Shown: positions 44,273 through 54,528, counted from the stretch's first letter. The stretch is DNA of 64,000 bases from Desmonostoc muscorum LEGE 12446 (GCF_015207005.2 NZ_JADEXS020000001.1:3224001-3288000); one strand, 5' to 3'. Translations and numbers: made by a program. Notes: generated by a model not told the origin, from the letters alone.

Positions 44273-44917
44273 CTACACTGCGCCTTCATCCATCGTTTTA
44301 GATTTAGCTTTTGCTTTATTAGCGCTGCGTTTGAGGGCAGAGAGCCTTGCTTCGTATTTCGACCGTTGACGCTTGCTAGGAGTATTGTCAATCAGGGTTT
44401 TTAAGGCGCTACCAAGACTCTTGTAGGCGTTGGGGAGGGTATAGCCAAAACGAGTTGCCAAGGCGATCGCTTTTTCATCAGCATTGAGCTGTTCTCTTAG
44501 TTGCTTCTCCCCATTATTCTTTTGATATAATCGCCAGCCTGACACGCCACACAGCGCCAAAGCTAACACCAAAAGTAATCCATCTTGTACCCATAATTCA
44601 CCGACAGCACCACCTAAACCGATGGCTAGTGCTGCCATTTCCCAACCATCTTTGGGAATTGTGTCATTTTGAACGCGAGCAACTTCATGCCAGAACAGCA
44701 GATTACGCTGATCCATTGCGAGGGCATCCCATTTCACCAAGTCAATTTGAATTTCTACTTGGTCTTTACCAATTTCTTCGCAGCGGATCAGGGGTGGATT
44801 GACCTCAGTTGTGCCTTCTACCGTGACCCAGCTCTGCAATTCTGGCGGTAGTAAGCCTTTCAACCGCCGGAGTTCACTCATTTCCGCTTTAGCAGAGGAG
44901 GTTGCATAGGATGTCAT
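44273..44917 (-). CDS. DUF3318 family protein
   Basis: This 214-residue protein has one or two TM helices in the middle (L-A-I-G-L-G-G-A-V-G-E-L, then G-L-L-L-V-L-A-L-A-L-C-G-V-S-G) and a cytoplasmic basic tail. The N-terminal part has E-L-R-R-L-K-G-L-L-P-P-E-L and R-N-L-L-F-W-H-E-V-A-R-V-Q, a pattern I associate with cyanobacterial DUF3318; the F-W-H-E motif recalls metal-dependent proteins but the complete HExxH signature is absent. Function unknown. Confidence 0.78.
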   Translation of the reverse strand: MTSYATSSAKAEMSELRRLKGLLPPELQSWVTVEGTTEVNPPLIRCEEIGKDQVEIQIDLVKWDALAMDQRNLLFWHEVARVQNDTIPKDGWEMAALAIGLGGAVGELWVQDGLLLVLALALCGVSGWRLYQKNNGEKQLREQLNADEKAIALATRFGYTLPNAYKSLGSALKTLIDNTPSKRQRSKYEARLSALKRSANKAKAKSKTMDEGAV

Positions 44918-44994
44918 AATATCCAGCCCCAGAAAATTTCAGTATATAGTGAGGGTATCACTTTGGAGTATAGCTATTTCAGTGATGATCCGTC

Positions 44995-45552
44995 TCACTC
45001 ATTGGGAAAACTTCCTCGTTTTTTTCGTGCTTCCATTGCCTTTTCTAGTAAATCTAGCAATCCTGGAGCTTCTTCTTGGATACTGAGTAATAGTCTTTCT
45101 CCAAGTTCTATATTTCCTGGATCGAGGCCTGTTGCCATAACTTCTTTCAGGCGAGGGATAGCTATGCCATCTACAATCTGAATTAATCCACTCAGACAAC
45201 GGTGAAATTGCCTTTCTGTGAGAATTGAGTCTTCCAGGGGGAACTCGATGATGGCTCGGATTTCGCCATCGGATGGATCATACTCCCATTGCAACATTTT
45301 GGTTTCCCAGGAAATGGCAAGCATTGTCTGTAGGATAGCTGCCTTGTGAGGATGCTCTTGAATTCCTGCCAGAACTTGAGGGGCAAATACTCGGAAAAAT
45401 TTTCCCTCTTCATCCAACTGAACAACTATGAGAAAATCTTCTAAGTTATCAGCTTCCACACCTGTTATAATACGGTCTTCTTCATCATCAAAACGGTAGT
45501 CCCAACCAAGGTTATCTAAGTACTTGGCAATCTGTTTGAGGTTAGCTCCCAT
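44995..45552 (-). CDS. YbjN/type III secretion chaperone-like hypothetical protein
   Basis: This 185-residue acidic soluble protein has an N-terminal alpha/beta fold resembling the YbjN/T3S-chaperone-like group (I-A-K-Y-L-D-N-L-G-W-D-Y, V-Q-L-D-E-E-G-K-F-F-R-V-F-A-P, M-L-A-I-S-W-E-T-K-M-L-Q-W-E-Y-D). The C-terminal helix is E/K rich. Cyanobacterial members have no established role. It precedes the DUF3318 gene on the same strand with a 77-bp gap; both may be transcribed together. Confidence 0.65.
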   Translation of the reverse strand: MGANLKQIAKYLDNLGWDYRFDDEEDRIITGVEADNLEDFLIVVQLDEEGKFFRVFAPQVLAGIQEHPHKAAILQTMLAISWETKMLQWEYDPSDGEIRAIIEFPLEDSILTERQFHRCLSGLIQIVDGIAIPRLKEVMATGLDPGNIELGERLLLSIQEEAPGLLDLLEKAMEARKKRGSFPNE

Positions 45553-46161
45553 AAAAGCCTCATAAGGAATGGTGGAGCAGCTGTTACCAGACCTAGTTTA
45601 ACCTGCGAGTGGTAGTTGTTTGAGTTAGTGTGGCTACTTATGGATGAATGGGGTATGAGCAATGGGGCATTGGGGATAGAAAAACAGATTTTGATCCTGG
45701 GCTGTGAATAGTATTTGATGAAGCTCTTTTGTTCGTTATTAAAGATGCAATAATTGGTTGTTACCAACTCTTAGGTAGTAAAAAATATAGAATTGGTATC
45801 GCTAGAATTTTAATATTATCTTCCAGATTTGATCGACAGATTGCTATCTAGTACAACGCTGCGTAAATAAACTTACCATTTCAAACAGGCACAAGCCTTG
45901 ATATATCAATCTTTTGACTTTTGACTTCACGGCGGTACTAGTATCCTGATAGCGTTTTAAATAAAAGTGGAAAGTTGAAGCTAAATTAAGACAATTTCCA
46001 CAAAATATCTCAGGCTTTTAAAAAATCAGTAAAAACTTCAACTAGCGCTTTTAATGGTGAAGAAATATAGCCTGGAGGCTGGTAGAGTTTTATATGACAA
46101 GCAACAAATTGTTTTTACCCAAACGATTGTAGTGAATAATACATTTTTATTGTCTATAACT
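45553..46161. other. 600-bp gene-free region upstream of amino-acid transporter
   Basis: No gene. It contains the divergent promoters for the leftward YbjN-like gene and the rightward transporter operon. A reading frame from 46054 is open into the binding-protein gene but its first 36 codons do not look like a signal peptide. I saw no GTA-N8-TAC (NtcA) site that I would trust. Confidence 0.5.
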
Positions 46162-47250
46162 ATGAAGTTTATGCATAAATCAGGTTTCATTGTAGCGATC
46201 GCTCCCCTAATCTTTACCATTACTGCTTGTGGTGGAGGGTCAGGACAAACACCAAATACAGCTAGCAGCCCAGGCGGTAATCCACCAGTAGCAGCAACTA
46301 GAAATCGTTGGGATAGTATTAAAAGCCGTGGTCAGGTAATTTGTGGTGTTAGTGGTGACATTCCAGGCTTCAGCTTTGTGGGAAGTGACGGGAAATACAG
46401 CGGCATTGATGTAGATATTTGCAGGGCGATCGCAGCTGCTTTGTTTGACAAACCAGATGCAGTAGAATATCGCAATCTCAATGCCAAAGAGCGGTTTACT
46501 GCCTTGCAAACTGGGGAAATAGACGTTCTCAGCCGTAACACTACCTGGACTTTGAGTCGTGATACTTCAGTTGGTCTAGAATTTTCACCAGTGGTCTTTT
46601 ACGACGGACAAGGCGTCATGGTTCGTAAAAATAGCAATATTAAATCTCTCACAGATTTGAAAGATAAAGCTATTTGTGTTCAAACTGGCACTACTACCGA
46701 ACAGAACTTAGCAGATCAAATGCGAAAAAGAGGCATCACTTACAAACCCGTTGTCTTTGAAGACGCTAATGCTACCTTTGCTACCTACGCTCAAGGACGT
46801 TGCGATGGCATCACAACCGATCGTTCAGCATTGGTTTCTCGGCGCACAACCCTACCCAACCCACCAGACAATGTGATTCTTGAAGAAGTGATTTCTTCAG
46901 AACCCCTTGCACCAGCAGTTGCAAAAGGAGACACTAGGCTGGGTGATGCCCTGAAGTGGGTGGTTTATTCTCTAGTAAAAGCCGAAGAATTGGGCATTAC
47001 TTCCCAAAATGTAGGTCAGTTCGCCGCTAGTAACGACCCAGAGATTAAGCGCTTTTTAGGAACAGAAGGCAACCTTGGTGAAGGACTTGGCTTAACAAAC
47101 GACTTTGCAGCACGAGTAATTAAGCATGTCGGCAACTATGGTGAGATTTACGATCGCAATCTCGGTCCCAAAACAAAACTTAATCTAGCTCGCGGTCAAA
47201 ATCAACTCTGGAATAAAGGTGGACTGCTTTATTCTCCGCCGTTTCGGTAG
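46162..47250 (+). CDS. natF: Amino-acid ABC transporter substrate-binding lipoprotein (NatF-like)
   Basis: The protein has about 362 residues from ATG 46162. The leader M-K-F-M-H-K-S-G-F-I-V-A-I-A-P-L ends in a lipobox I-T-A-C. A low-complexity G/S/P spacer follows, then a family-3 solute-binding fold: W-D-S-I-K-S-R-G-Q-V-I-C-G-V, then G-I-D-V-D-I-C-R-A-I-A-A-A-L-F, and I-D-V-L-S-R-N-T-T-W-T. This and the following three genes match the N-II system of Anabaena (NatF, NatG, NatH with BgtA), which takes up acidic and neutral amino acids; the symbol rests on gene order and class, not on a search. Confidence 0.83.
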   Translation: MKFMHKSGFIVAIAPLIFTITACGGGSGQTPNTASSPGGNPPVAATRNRWDSIKSRGQVICGVSGDIPGFSFVGSDGKYSGIDVDICRAIAAALFDKPDAVEYRNLNAKERFTALQTGEIDVLSRNTTWTLSRDTSVGLEFSPVVFYDGQGVMVRKNSNIKSLTDLKDKAICVQTGTTTEQNLADQMRKRGITYKPVVFEDANATFATYAQGRCDGITTDRSALVSRRTTLPNPPDNVILEEVISSEPLAPAVAKGDTRLGDALKWVVYSLVKAEELGITSQNVGQFAASNDPEIKRFLGTEGNLGEGLGLTNDFAARVIKHVGNYGEIYDRNLGPKTKLNLARGQNQLWNKGGLLYSPPFR

Positions 47251-47329
47251 AAGTGGGGAGATGGGGAGTGGGGAGATGAGGGAGATGGGGGAGATGGGGG
47301 AGATGAGGGAGATAAGGGAGAAATAACCA
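47251..47329. repeat. GGGGAGAT-rich repeat between natF- and natG-like genes
   Basis: About ten units of GGGGAGATG/GGGAGATGA fill the gap. The last one (AAGGGAG) lies nine bases before the ATG at 47330 and can serve as ribosome-binding site of the next gene. Confidence 0.8.
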
Positions 47330-48256
47330 ATGACAAATTCAAAACCGCCTATATGGCGTGATAATCGTTTTTGGCGTATTGGCTTGCAATTTGTTGCAGT
47401 ATTTTTAACAGTAATTGTAGTAGTAATACTGTGGGTAAATCTTAATCGCAACTTGCAGCAATTGGGCATTCAGTTTGGATTTGATTTTCTCAACCAACAA
47501 GCTTCTTTTGAAATTGGTGAAAAGCCAATTAGCTACAAGCCAACTGATACCTACAGCCGTGCGTTATGGGTGGGGTTAATTAATTCTTTGCGGGTGGCGA
47601 TCGCAGGAATTTTTCTCACCACAATTGTGGGTATCACCGCTGGAATTGCGCGACTTTCTGACAACTGGTTGGTGCGGAATATCACTATGATTTATGTGGA
47701 GATTTTCCGTAATACGCCCTTGCTGCTGCAATTGTTATTTTGGTACTTTGCTGTTTTCCTCAGTTTTCCGAAAACAGAAAATAAAATATCACTTTGGGGT
47801 TTTATTGGCCTGAGTCAAAGTGGCTTAGAACTTCCTTGGTTTACTGTATCACCAGAATTTTCAGCTTTATTGTTGGGATTAACTTTTTACACAGGTGCGT
47901 TTATTGCGGAAATTGTCCGGGGTGGAATTCAATCAGTACCTCAGGGACAATGGGAAGCAGGGCGATCGCTAGGATTAAAACCAGGGTTGGTGATGCGCCT
48001 GGTGATTTTTCCCCAAGCTTTGCGGGTAATTATTCCACCGTTGACGAGTCAATATCTCAATTTGACAAAAAATTCCAGCTTAGCGATCGCCATCGGCTAC
48101 CCTGATATTTATTTTGTCGCCTCCACCACTTTTAACCAAACAGGGAGAGCTGTAGAAGTAATATTACTGATTATGCTCACCTATCTCATCCTCAGTTTGA
48201 GTATCTCTCTAGTTATGAATTTGTTTAATCGCGCCGTGCAAATTAAAGAGAGATAA
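47330..48256 (+). CDS. natG: Amino-acid ABC transporter permease (NatG-like)
   Basis: This 308-residue HisM/HisQ-type inner-membrane permease has a TM at about 15-40, a periplasmic loop, and a conserved C-terminal transport core with the EAA loop Q-W-E-A-G-R-S-L-G-L-K-P-G-L-V-M-R-L-V-I-F-P-Q-A. It pairs with the longer permease downstream. The AAGGGAG of the upstream repeat is its likely ribosome-binding site. Confidence 0.87.
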   Translation: MTNSKPPIWRDNRFWRIGLQFVAVFLTVIVVVILWVNLNRNLQQLGIQFGFDFLNQQASFEIGEKPISYKPTDTYSRALWVGLINSLRVAIAGIFLTTIVGITAGIARLSDNWLVRNITMIYVEIFRNTPLLLQLLFWYFAVFLSFPKTENKISLWGFIGLSQSGLELPWFTVSPEFSALLLGLTFYTGAFIAEIVRGGIQSVPQGQWEAGRSLGLKPGLVMRLVIFPQALRVIIPPLTSQYLNLTKNSSLAIAIGYPDIYFVASTTFNQTGRAVEVILLIMLTYLILSLSISLVMNLFNRAVQIKER

Positions 48257-48386
48257 TACAATTTGAGATTTTAAATTTTAGATTTTAGATTGGGGAAGAT
48301 TTAGTATTAATTGCTTTTTGCTTTCCCTTTGTCGGAATTATTTTTTAAATTAGTCTAGCAAAGGTATGGGGAGAATAAATAATTAA

Positions 48387-49562
48387 ATGACAAGCAATCC
48401 AAAATCCAAAATCCAAAATCCAAAATTGTTGTGGTTGCATAAAAACCTATTCAGTACTTGGTACAACAGCTTGTTAACTGTTGTGTGTTTGGTGTTGTTG
48501 TTTTGGGTAGCACGAGGAATAGTAACTTGGGCAACGACTCAAGCACAATGGGCAATAATTCAGGTTAATTTACGTTTATTTTTAGTTGGAAGGTTTCCCC
48601 AAACGCTATATTGGCGACCTTGGATTGTGCTGGCGATCGCTGCAATTTTAGGGGCTATAACTGGGGGTGTTTTCTTTAGCAAGCAACAATTAACAAGACG
48701 TGGAATTGCTGTTTTTGCGTTTATAGTCGGTGTTTTATTGATTATTTTACCACTGGATTTGATATACCGCTTACAGTTACTATTAATTGCAGTTTTAATA
48801 TTTGCAGGTTTTGGAGTTGGAAGGAACTTTGCTGAAGTATTAACTCCTTGGCTTTCCCTATTATGGTTATTATCTTTTCCCGTCATTTTGTGGTTAATTG
48901 GCGGTGGATTTGGATTGCAATCTGTACCCACAAACTTGTGGAATGGTTTACTACTTACCCTACTAATGGCAGCAGTTAGTATTGTGCTTTCCTTTCCCAT
49001 TGGGGTTTTACTGGCTTTAGGGCGGACAAGTAATTTACCCGTAGTGCGTTGGTTTTCTATCCTCTACATTGAAATCATTAGAGGAGTCCCCTTCATTGGG
49101 ATTTTGTTCCTTGCTCAAGTAATGCTTCCCTTATTTTTGCCAGCAGATGTGCGGCTAGATCGGGTATTACGAGGAATTGCTGGATTGGTTTTATTTAGTG
49201 CTGCTTACATGGCAGAAAATGTACGAGGTGGACTTCAATCAATTCCACGGGGACAAATTGAAGCTGCGAAAGCATTAGGATTAAATACAGCTTTCGTGGT
49301 TTTATTAATTGTCCTGCCTCAAGCTTTACGTGCCGTTATTCCTGCGATTGTTGGTCAATTTATCGGCTTATTTAAAGACACTTCACTCTTATCTTTGCTC
49401 GGATTAGTAGAACTCACAGGTATTGCCCGTTCTATCTTGGCACAGCCAGAATTTCTTGGTCGCTATGCAGAAGTTTATCTATTTATTGGATTTATTTACT
49501 GGATATTTTGTTACTCAATGTCGCTGGCTTCTCGGCGTTTAGAAAAACAGTTAAGTCAGTAG
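48387..49562 (+). CDS. natH: Amino-acid ABC transporter permease (NatH-like)
   Basis: This 391-residue permease has about eight TM helices; its first half is an extra membrane region and the second half is the HisM-type core with the EAA loop Q-I-E-A-A-K-A-L-G-L-N-T-A-F-V-V and I-V-L-P-Q-A-L-R-A-V-I-P. The first 13 codons after the ATG are built from TCCAAAA heptamers (48396-48426), giving N-P-K-S-K-I-Q-N-P-K. The true start may instead be a TTG just after the repeat; otherwise the repeat has become coding. Confidence 0.87.
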   Translation: MTSNPKSKIQNPKLLWLHKNLFSTWYNSLLTVVCLVLLFWVARGIVTWATTQAQWAIIQVNLRLFLVGRFPQTLYWRPWIVLAIAAILGAITGGVFFSKQQLTRRGIAVFAFIVGVLLIILPLDLIYRLQLLLIAVLIFAGFGVGRNFAEVLTPWLSLLWLLSFPVILWLIGGGFGLQSVPTNLWNGLLLTLLMAAVSIVLSFPIGVLLALGRTSNLPVVRWFSILYIEIIRGVPFIGILFLAQVMLPLFLPADVRLDRVLRGIAGLVLFSAAYMAENVRGGLQSIPRGQIEAAKALGLNTAFVVLLIVLPQALRAVIPAIVGQFIGLFKDTSLLSLLGLVELTGIARSILAQPEFLGRYAEVYLFIGFIYWIFCYSMSLASRRLEKQLSQ

Positions 49563-49682
49563 TTAGGAGATTTTGAAAAAGAATTCAGAAAAGGGAATTG
49601 GAGTCATTGGAGTCCAGTGGCGAATAAATAAACGGTGAAACACCACAGTAAATTTTGAATATTTCCAATCCCTTACACTCTT

Positions 49683-49786
49683 ATACCGTTTCACTTTAAT
49701 TATGATACCAATACGTTGGTAGGGGCACGGCATTGCCGTGCCCCTACGCGAAATCTATATGTATCAGGGTTTTAGTGAAATGGTAT
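49683..49786. repeat. MITE-like repeat, family B
   Basis: The ends ATACCGTTTCACTTT and AAAACACT-like complement (TTTAGTGAAATGGTAT) form imperfect terminal inverted repeats; the centre is GTAGGGGCACGGCA/TGCCGTGCCCCTAC. A truncated copy lies at about 17077-17140. Confidence 0.75.
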
Positions 49787-49938
49787 TAGGACTTAGGCAA
49801 GCAATAGCCGAAACCCTGATTTTCGGCTAGGGGCAATTCATGAATTGCCCCTACAGAGTGTAGTTTTGCGTAAGTTATAACTCTTGATTCTGATTCCTGG
49901 ATTCTTAATTGTGGATTCTTCCTCATTGTGCATCTAAC

Positions 49939-50029
49939 CCAATACTGTTCGGTTAAGCAAGAGACGGCGATTTATCGCGTCTTTGTCATGTAGAATTTTG
50001 ATCAAAAAACCTTAACCGAACTGTATTGG
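49939..50029. mobile_element. 91-bp MITE with 8-bp target-site duplication
   Basis: Terminal inverted repeats of 19 bp (CCAATACTGTTCGGTTAAG at the left; the right end complements it with one mismatch) flank a GC/AT hairpin core. CATCTAAC is repeated directly at 49931-49938 and 50030-50037. It encodes nothing and must have been moved by a transposase elsewhere that recognises these ends. Confidence 0.88.
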
Positions 50030-50110
50030 CATCTAACCAAGCTTGTAAATCCGCTAAGCTGCTAAAATCCAACAAAGCAAGCTTACTAAAAAATTCGGAG
50101 GTGCATATCT

Positions 50111-50854
50111 GTGACAACAGAACAAAAACCGATAATTATTGCTGAAAATGTTCACAAGTGGTATGGCAAATTCCACGTTCTTCAAGGTGTGAGTTTGACA
50201 GTAAATCGCAAAGAAGTTGTGGTTTTGATGGGACCTTCTGGTTCAGGTAAATCTACTTTTATTCGCACGTTCAATGCGTTAGAAGAATACCAACAAGGAA
50301 GAATTGAAATTGATGGGATTACTCTTGGTCATGACTTGCGAAATATTGAAGTAATTCGTCGAGAAGTGGGAATGGTATTTCAACAGTTTAATTTATTTCC
50401 CCATTTGACCGTGCTGCAAAATATTACTTTAGCACCAGTTTGGGTACGGCGATCGCCAAAAATACAAGCTCAAGAATCGGCAATGAAACTATTAGAAAGA
50501 GTAGGCATTTTAGAACAAGCACACAAATATCCAGGACAGTTATCTGGTGGACAACAGCAACGGGTGGCGATCGCACGTGCTTTAGCCATGCAACCTAAAA
50601 TCATGTTGTTTGATGAACCCACCTCAGCCTTAGATCCAGAAATGGTACGGGAAGTATTGGATGTAATGCGAAATCTCGCCCGTGATGGAATGACAATGGT
50701 AGTCGTCACCCACGAAGTTGGATTTGCCCGCGAAGTCGCCGACCGAGTTATTCTCATGGATAGCGGTACCCTCGTCGAGTCAGCTACCCCTGAGACATTT
50801 TTCAGCAACCCTAAAGAAGAAAGAACACGCAAATTTTTATCACAAATTCTCTAA
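50111..50854 (+). CDS. bgtA: Amino-acid ABC transporter ATP-binding protein (BgtA/GlnQ-like)
   Basis: This 247-residue ATPase has a GTG start with GGAGGTG upstream. G-P-S-G-S-G-K-S-T (Walker A, about 40-48), the Q-loop [10 protein letters not shown], the signature [19 protein letters not shown] (Walker B) and V-V-T-H-E (H-loop) are complete. It belongs to the GlnQ/HisP type for polar amino acids. In Anabaena, BgtA serves both the N-I and N-II transporters; its position after natFGH-like genes fits. A MITE and other repeats separate it from natH, so it may have its own promoter. Confidence 0.9.
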   Translation: MTTEQKPIIIAENVHKWYGKFHVLQGVSLTVNRKEVVVLMGPSGSGKSTFIRTFNALEEYQQGRIEIDGITLGHDLRNIEVIRREVGMVFQQFNLFPHLTVLQNITLAPVWVRRSPKIQAQESAMKLLERVGILEQAHKYPGQLSGGQQQRVAIARALAMQPKIMLFDEPTSALDPEMVREVLDVMRNLARDGMTMVVVTHEVGFAREVADRVILMDSGTLVESATPETFFSNPKEERTRKFLSQIL

Positions 50855-50972
50855 AACCTCCGCGCTACTTTGCGCTTACCTCTACGCCCCTCTGCGTTTC
50901 AATTCAAATTGTTATTAAAAGTAATCAACTCTGTTTACTAATTTATAATATTGAACACGAGGCGATCGAACA

Positions 50973-51161
50973 ATGGCAAAGCTAGACGAATATCGACAAT
51001 ATATTAAGAATTTGCTTCAACAACATGCTAGTACTCTTTGGGATAATCGCATACAAGCACAAACAATTTTTGATCCAGAACACGATCATTATCAATTAGT
51101 TTATGTAGGTTGGCGCGATCAAAACCGCATTGTTCATAATGATATTTACAACTCAAAATAA
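50973..51161 (+). pseudogene. XisI remnant, 3'-truncated
   Basis: The first ~55 residues match the start of XisI (fdxN-excision controlling factor family): L-D-E-Y-R-Q-Y-I-K-N-L-L, then I-F-D-P-E-H-D-H-Y-Q-L-V-Y-V-G-W. Normal XisI proteins run to about 110 residues. Here the frame leaves the family after R-I-V-H and stops seven codons later, where the sequence becomes the reverse of the YoeB 3' end. No xisH lies upstream. A deletion joined the two genes tail to tail. Confidence 0.85.
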
Positions 51162-51391
51162 TCAACAAATCTTCTTCCATTTTGTAAACTAATCTATGTT
51201 CATCTGTGATTCGCCTTGACCAGTAACCTTGTAATTCATATTTTAATGGCTCTGGCTTCCCTACCCCTGCAAAAGGATCTCTTTGTATATCTCTAATCAG
51301 TTCCAATATTTTTTTGAAGATTTTTTTTGTCTTCTGTTGCCCACTGACCTAATTGTTCAAAAGCTTCTGGTTCAAAGGTAACTTTTTTCAT
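51028..51391 (-). pseudogene. YoeB-family toxin, frameshifted and lacking its own stop
   Basis: From ATG 51391 the frame reads K-K-V-T-F-E-P-E-A-F-E-Q-L-G-Q-W-A-T-E-D-K-K and then stops. After an A8 and an A7 run (complement of 51307-51326), the -1 frame continues as L-E-L-I-R-D-I-Q-R-D-P-F, G-I/V-G-K-P-E-P-L-K, W-S-R-R-I-T-D-E-H-R-L-V-Y and C-K-Y-H-Y, the RNase core of YoeB. Removing one A restores the gene. The natural stop after Y-H-Y(E) is missing and the frame runs on into the xisI remnant to 51028. The start overlaps the antitoxin gene by 20 bp, as in yefM-yoeB operons. Transcriptional slippage in the A-runs could still yield some product. Confidence 0.87.
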
Positions 51392-51623
51392 ATTCATCTA
51401 AGTCTACATAAATTAGATTTCCTTTTTCTACATTTTCCAAAGCTTTGAGCAGATGTTTTTTATTAGTCTCTGATTTCAAAAGATAAGTAGTTTCATCCTC
51501 TTCAGTTGTTGCTTCGACTAGCACAATGACTTCTACAACTGTTCCTTCTGGTAGTTCGGTTGCTGAGAGTTCAATCTTGCCATCTTTTCCAACAACTGCT
51601 TTTTGTTTAATTCCACTAAGCAT
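51372..51623 (-). CDS. YefM-type antitoxin (partner of broken YoeB)
   Basis: This 83-residue protein has an N-terminal beta-rich DNA-binding-like portion (A-V-V-G-K-D-G-K-I-E-L-S, resembling a SpoVT/AbrB swapped hairpin rather than classical YefM) and an acidic C-terminal toxin-binding segment (N-V-E-K-G-N-L-I-Y-V-D-L-D-E-Y-E). It overlaps the toxin gene start by 20 bp. The antitoxin is intact while its toxin is not. Confidence 0.75.
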   Translation of the reverse strand: MLSGIKQKAVVGKDGKIELSATELPEGTVVEVIVLVEATTEEDETTYLLKSETNKKHLLKALENVEKGNLIYVDLDEYEKSYL

Positions 51624-51794
51624 AATTGGTATTTACTCCCATATTTACTACCTTATTGTAACTGTGTTTGACTGAGATGAGATTTGAGCGATCGCCATTT
51701 TTATATTCTGGGGTTTTTTAAAAGAGCGATCGTTATTAGAAAGAATAGAACTCACATTAGTATTAGGGATTACCAAGAAATAAATTATCCAATC

Positions 51795-51854
51795 TTGTGG
51801 GGTGGGCATCTTGCCCGCCATATGAACTGGGCGGGCGAGACGCCCACCCCACAA
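51795..51854. repeat. 60-bp inverted repeat (TTGTGGGGTGGGC/GCCCACCCCACAA)
   Basis: Arms of about 25 bases with small mismatches: TTGTGGGGTGGGC...TTGCCCGCC and GGCGGGCGAGACGCCCACCCCACAA. It ends 22 bases before the following gene's ATG and may have replaced its original upstream sequence. Confidence 0.85.
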
Positions 51855-51875
51855 TAAATAATTGGTGTTTCAGTA

Positions 51876-52772
51876 ATGGGCTTTGCTGTAATAGCACAGC
51901 GTCTCAATGAGCTAGAAAAACGCCTAAAACAAGCAGAAGAACTATTGAACAAAGTTAACCGCAAAATTGACCTTAGTTTTTATGCTAATTTTCGTGCTGC
52001 AATTGAGTTGGCGGTTAATGCCTTCACGATGACTAAACCTGAAAATCGTAGAAGCAGCGCTTTGCAAGCTATTAATCGCTTCTTGGAAGCAGAACATATT
52101 TACACTGAATATACTGATATCGAAATTGAGCAAAAAAGCCAAATTGCTGATGAGTATTTGCTAACTTTGTCTTTAGCTTACCTAGCTGAAGCACGTTGCT
52201 ATTTAGAATTAGAGGAACATGAAACAGCACTTCGCCGCTTCCAAGAAGGGACTAGAATTATCCGTTCTCGTATTCAAAAATATGTTGACCTTTTGCTCAC
52301 TTCTAACCCAGGAGCATATTTACAGCATGAGTTCAAAGGTCAGATTGATTTGCGAAGACTAACACGAATTTATCAATGGATTGATCCAAATTTGGATGAA
52401 AATGCTGTGTTTGATATGCAACGAGAGAATTTGTTTAAGATGGCACAAGATCCTAACAAATGGTTAGACTCACTACCAGCGGCAATTTTAACTCGCGTTG
52501 AAGTTCAAGGAGGTTGGTTTGGCCCAAGTCAGGATGATTTGAAGCAAGAAGCTTACAAACGTCTTCCCCAAGTATTTGAAGTAATGGAATCTATGATTGA
52601 AACCAATCGCCGTTTTGAATCTTACCAAACAGAAGTACAAGCAATCTCTCAACTAGGAATCAGCTTTCATGACTGGCTAAAATTAACTCCATCCACAGAA
52701 GTAAAACCTGAAAGCGCAGAATTGATGTATATAATTCCATCCAAACCTTTAAAGTTACAGCCTTCCATCTAA
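51876..52772 (+). CDS. Hypothetical helical protein, possibly 5'-truncated
   Basis: This 298-residue protein has a leading coiled coil (about 5-35: L-N-E-L-E-K-R-L-K-Q-A-E-E-L-L), then a TPR-like helical region (A-L-Q-A-I-N-R-F-L-E-A-E-H-I-Y, Y-L-A-E-A-R-C-Y-L-E-L). The start M-G-F-A-V-I-A-Q-R-L-N-E-L looks like the middle of longer cyanobacterial proteins that begin with a hydrophobic glycine/alanine-rich N terminus, so the inverted repeat at 51795-51854 may mark loss of the 5' end. No ribosome-binding site is evident. Function unknown. Confidence 0.65.
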   Translation: MGFAVIAQRLNELEKRLKQAEELLNKVNRKIDLSFYANFRAAIELAVNAFTMTKPENRRSSALQAINRFLEAEHIYTEYTDIEIEQKSQIADEYLLTLSLAYLAEARCYLELEEHETALRRFQEGTRIIRSRIQKYVDLLLTSNPGAYLQHEFKGQIDLRRLTRIYQWIDPNLDENAVFDMQRENLFKMAQDPNKWLDSLPAAILTRVEVQGGWFGPSQDDLKQEAYKRLPQVFEVMESMIETNRRFESYQTEVQAISQLGISFHDWLKLTPSTEVKPESAELMYIIPSKPLKLQPSI

Positions 52773-53100
52773 ATTAACTTCTCTTTCTTCCTTTGCGTTC
52801 TTTGCGTCCTTTGCGGTTCGTCAAAAATTTATATTTGTATCAACCGCAAAACTAAGACTAATAAACAAATTTTAGTACTTTTAACTACATAGCTTACACA
52901 AAATCATGATAAAACGAACCGCAAAGGACACAAAGGACACAAAGAAATAAGAGTTTTAGAGAGTTTTTGTGTAAGTCCTAAACTATTCTCAATTCTTTCT
53001 CTGCGTCCTCTGCGCCTCTGCGTGAGATAAAAAAAGGCGAACTTTTCGGTTCGCCCCTACTCGTATAGTCTTATGGTGTTGCCTAATAAAAACCCAAACC
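52773..53100. other. Intergenic region with CTTTGCG/CGCAAAG inverted repeats
   Basis: Between convergent genes. Several CTTTGCGTTCTTTGCG units at 52786-52825 pair with CGCAAAGGACACAAAGG at 52916-52940. A further CTGCGTCCTCTGCGCCTCTGCG run is at about 53000. The chlN terminator is at 53029-53055. Confidence 0.75.
53029..53055 (-). terminator. Rho-independent terminator of chlL-chlN operon
   Basis: Read leftward: GGCGAAC, a six-base loop, GTTCGCC, then seven T residues (complement of A-tract 53029-53035). It lies 46 bases after the chlN stop codon. Confidence 0.88.

Positions 53101-54528
<1,428 letters not shown>

Larger units (their letters stand above)
49563..50110. other. Repeat-filled gap inside the amino-acid transporter operon
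   Basis: Three elements occupy it: family B at 49683-49786, a GGACTTAGGCAAG...TTGCGTAAGTT element at about 49788-49875, and a 91-bp MITE at 49939-50029. No gene. GGAGGTG at 50097-50103 is the ribosome-binding site of the ATPase gene. Confidence 0.8.

Noticed and set aside
45553..46161. NtcA-binding site for the amino-acid transporter
   Set aside because: No convincing GTA-N8-TAC with a properly spaced -10 box was found.
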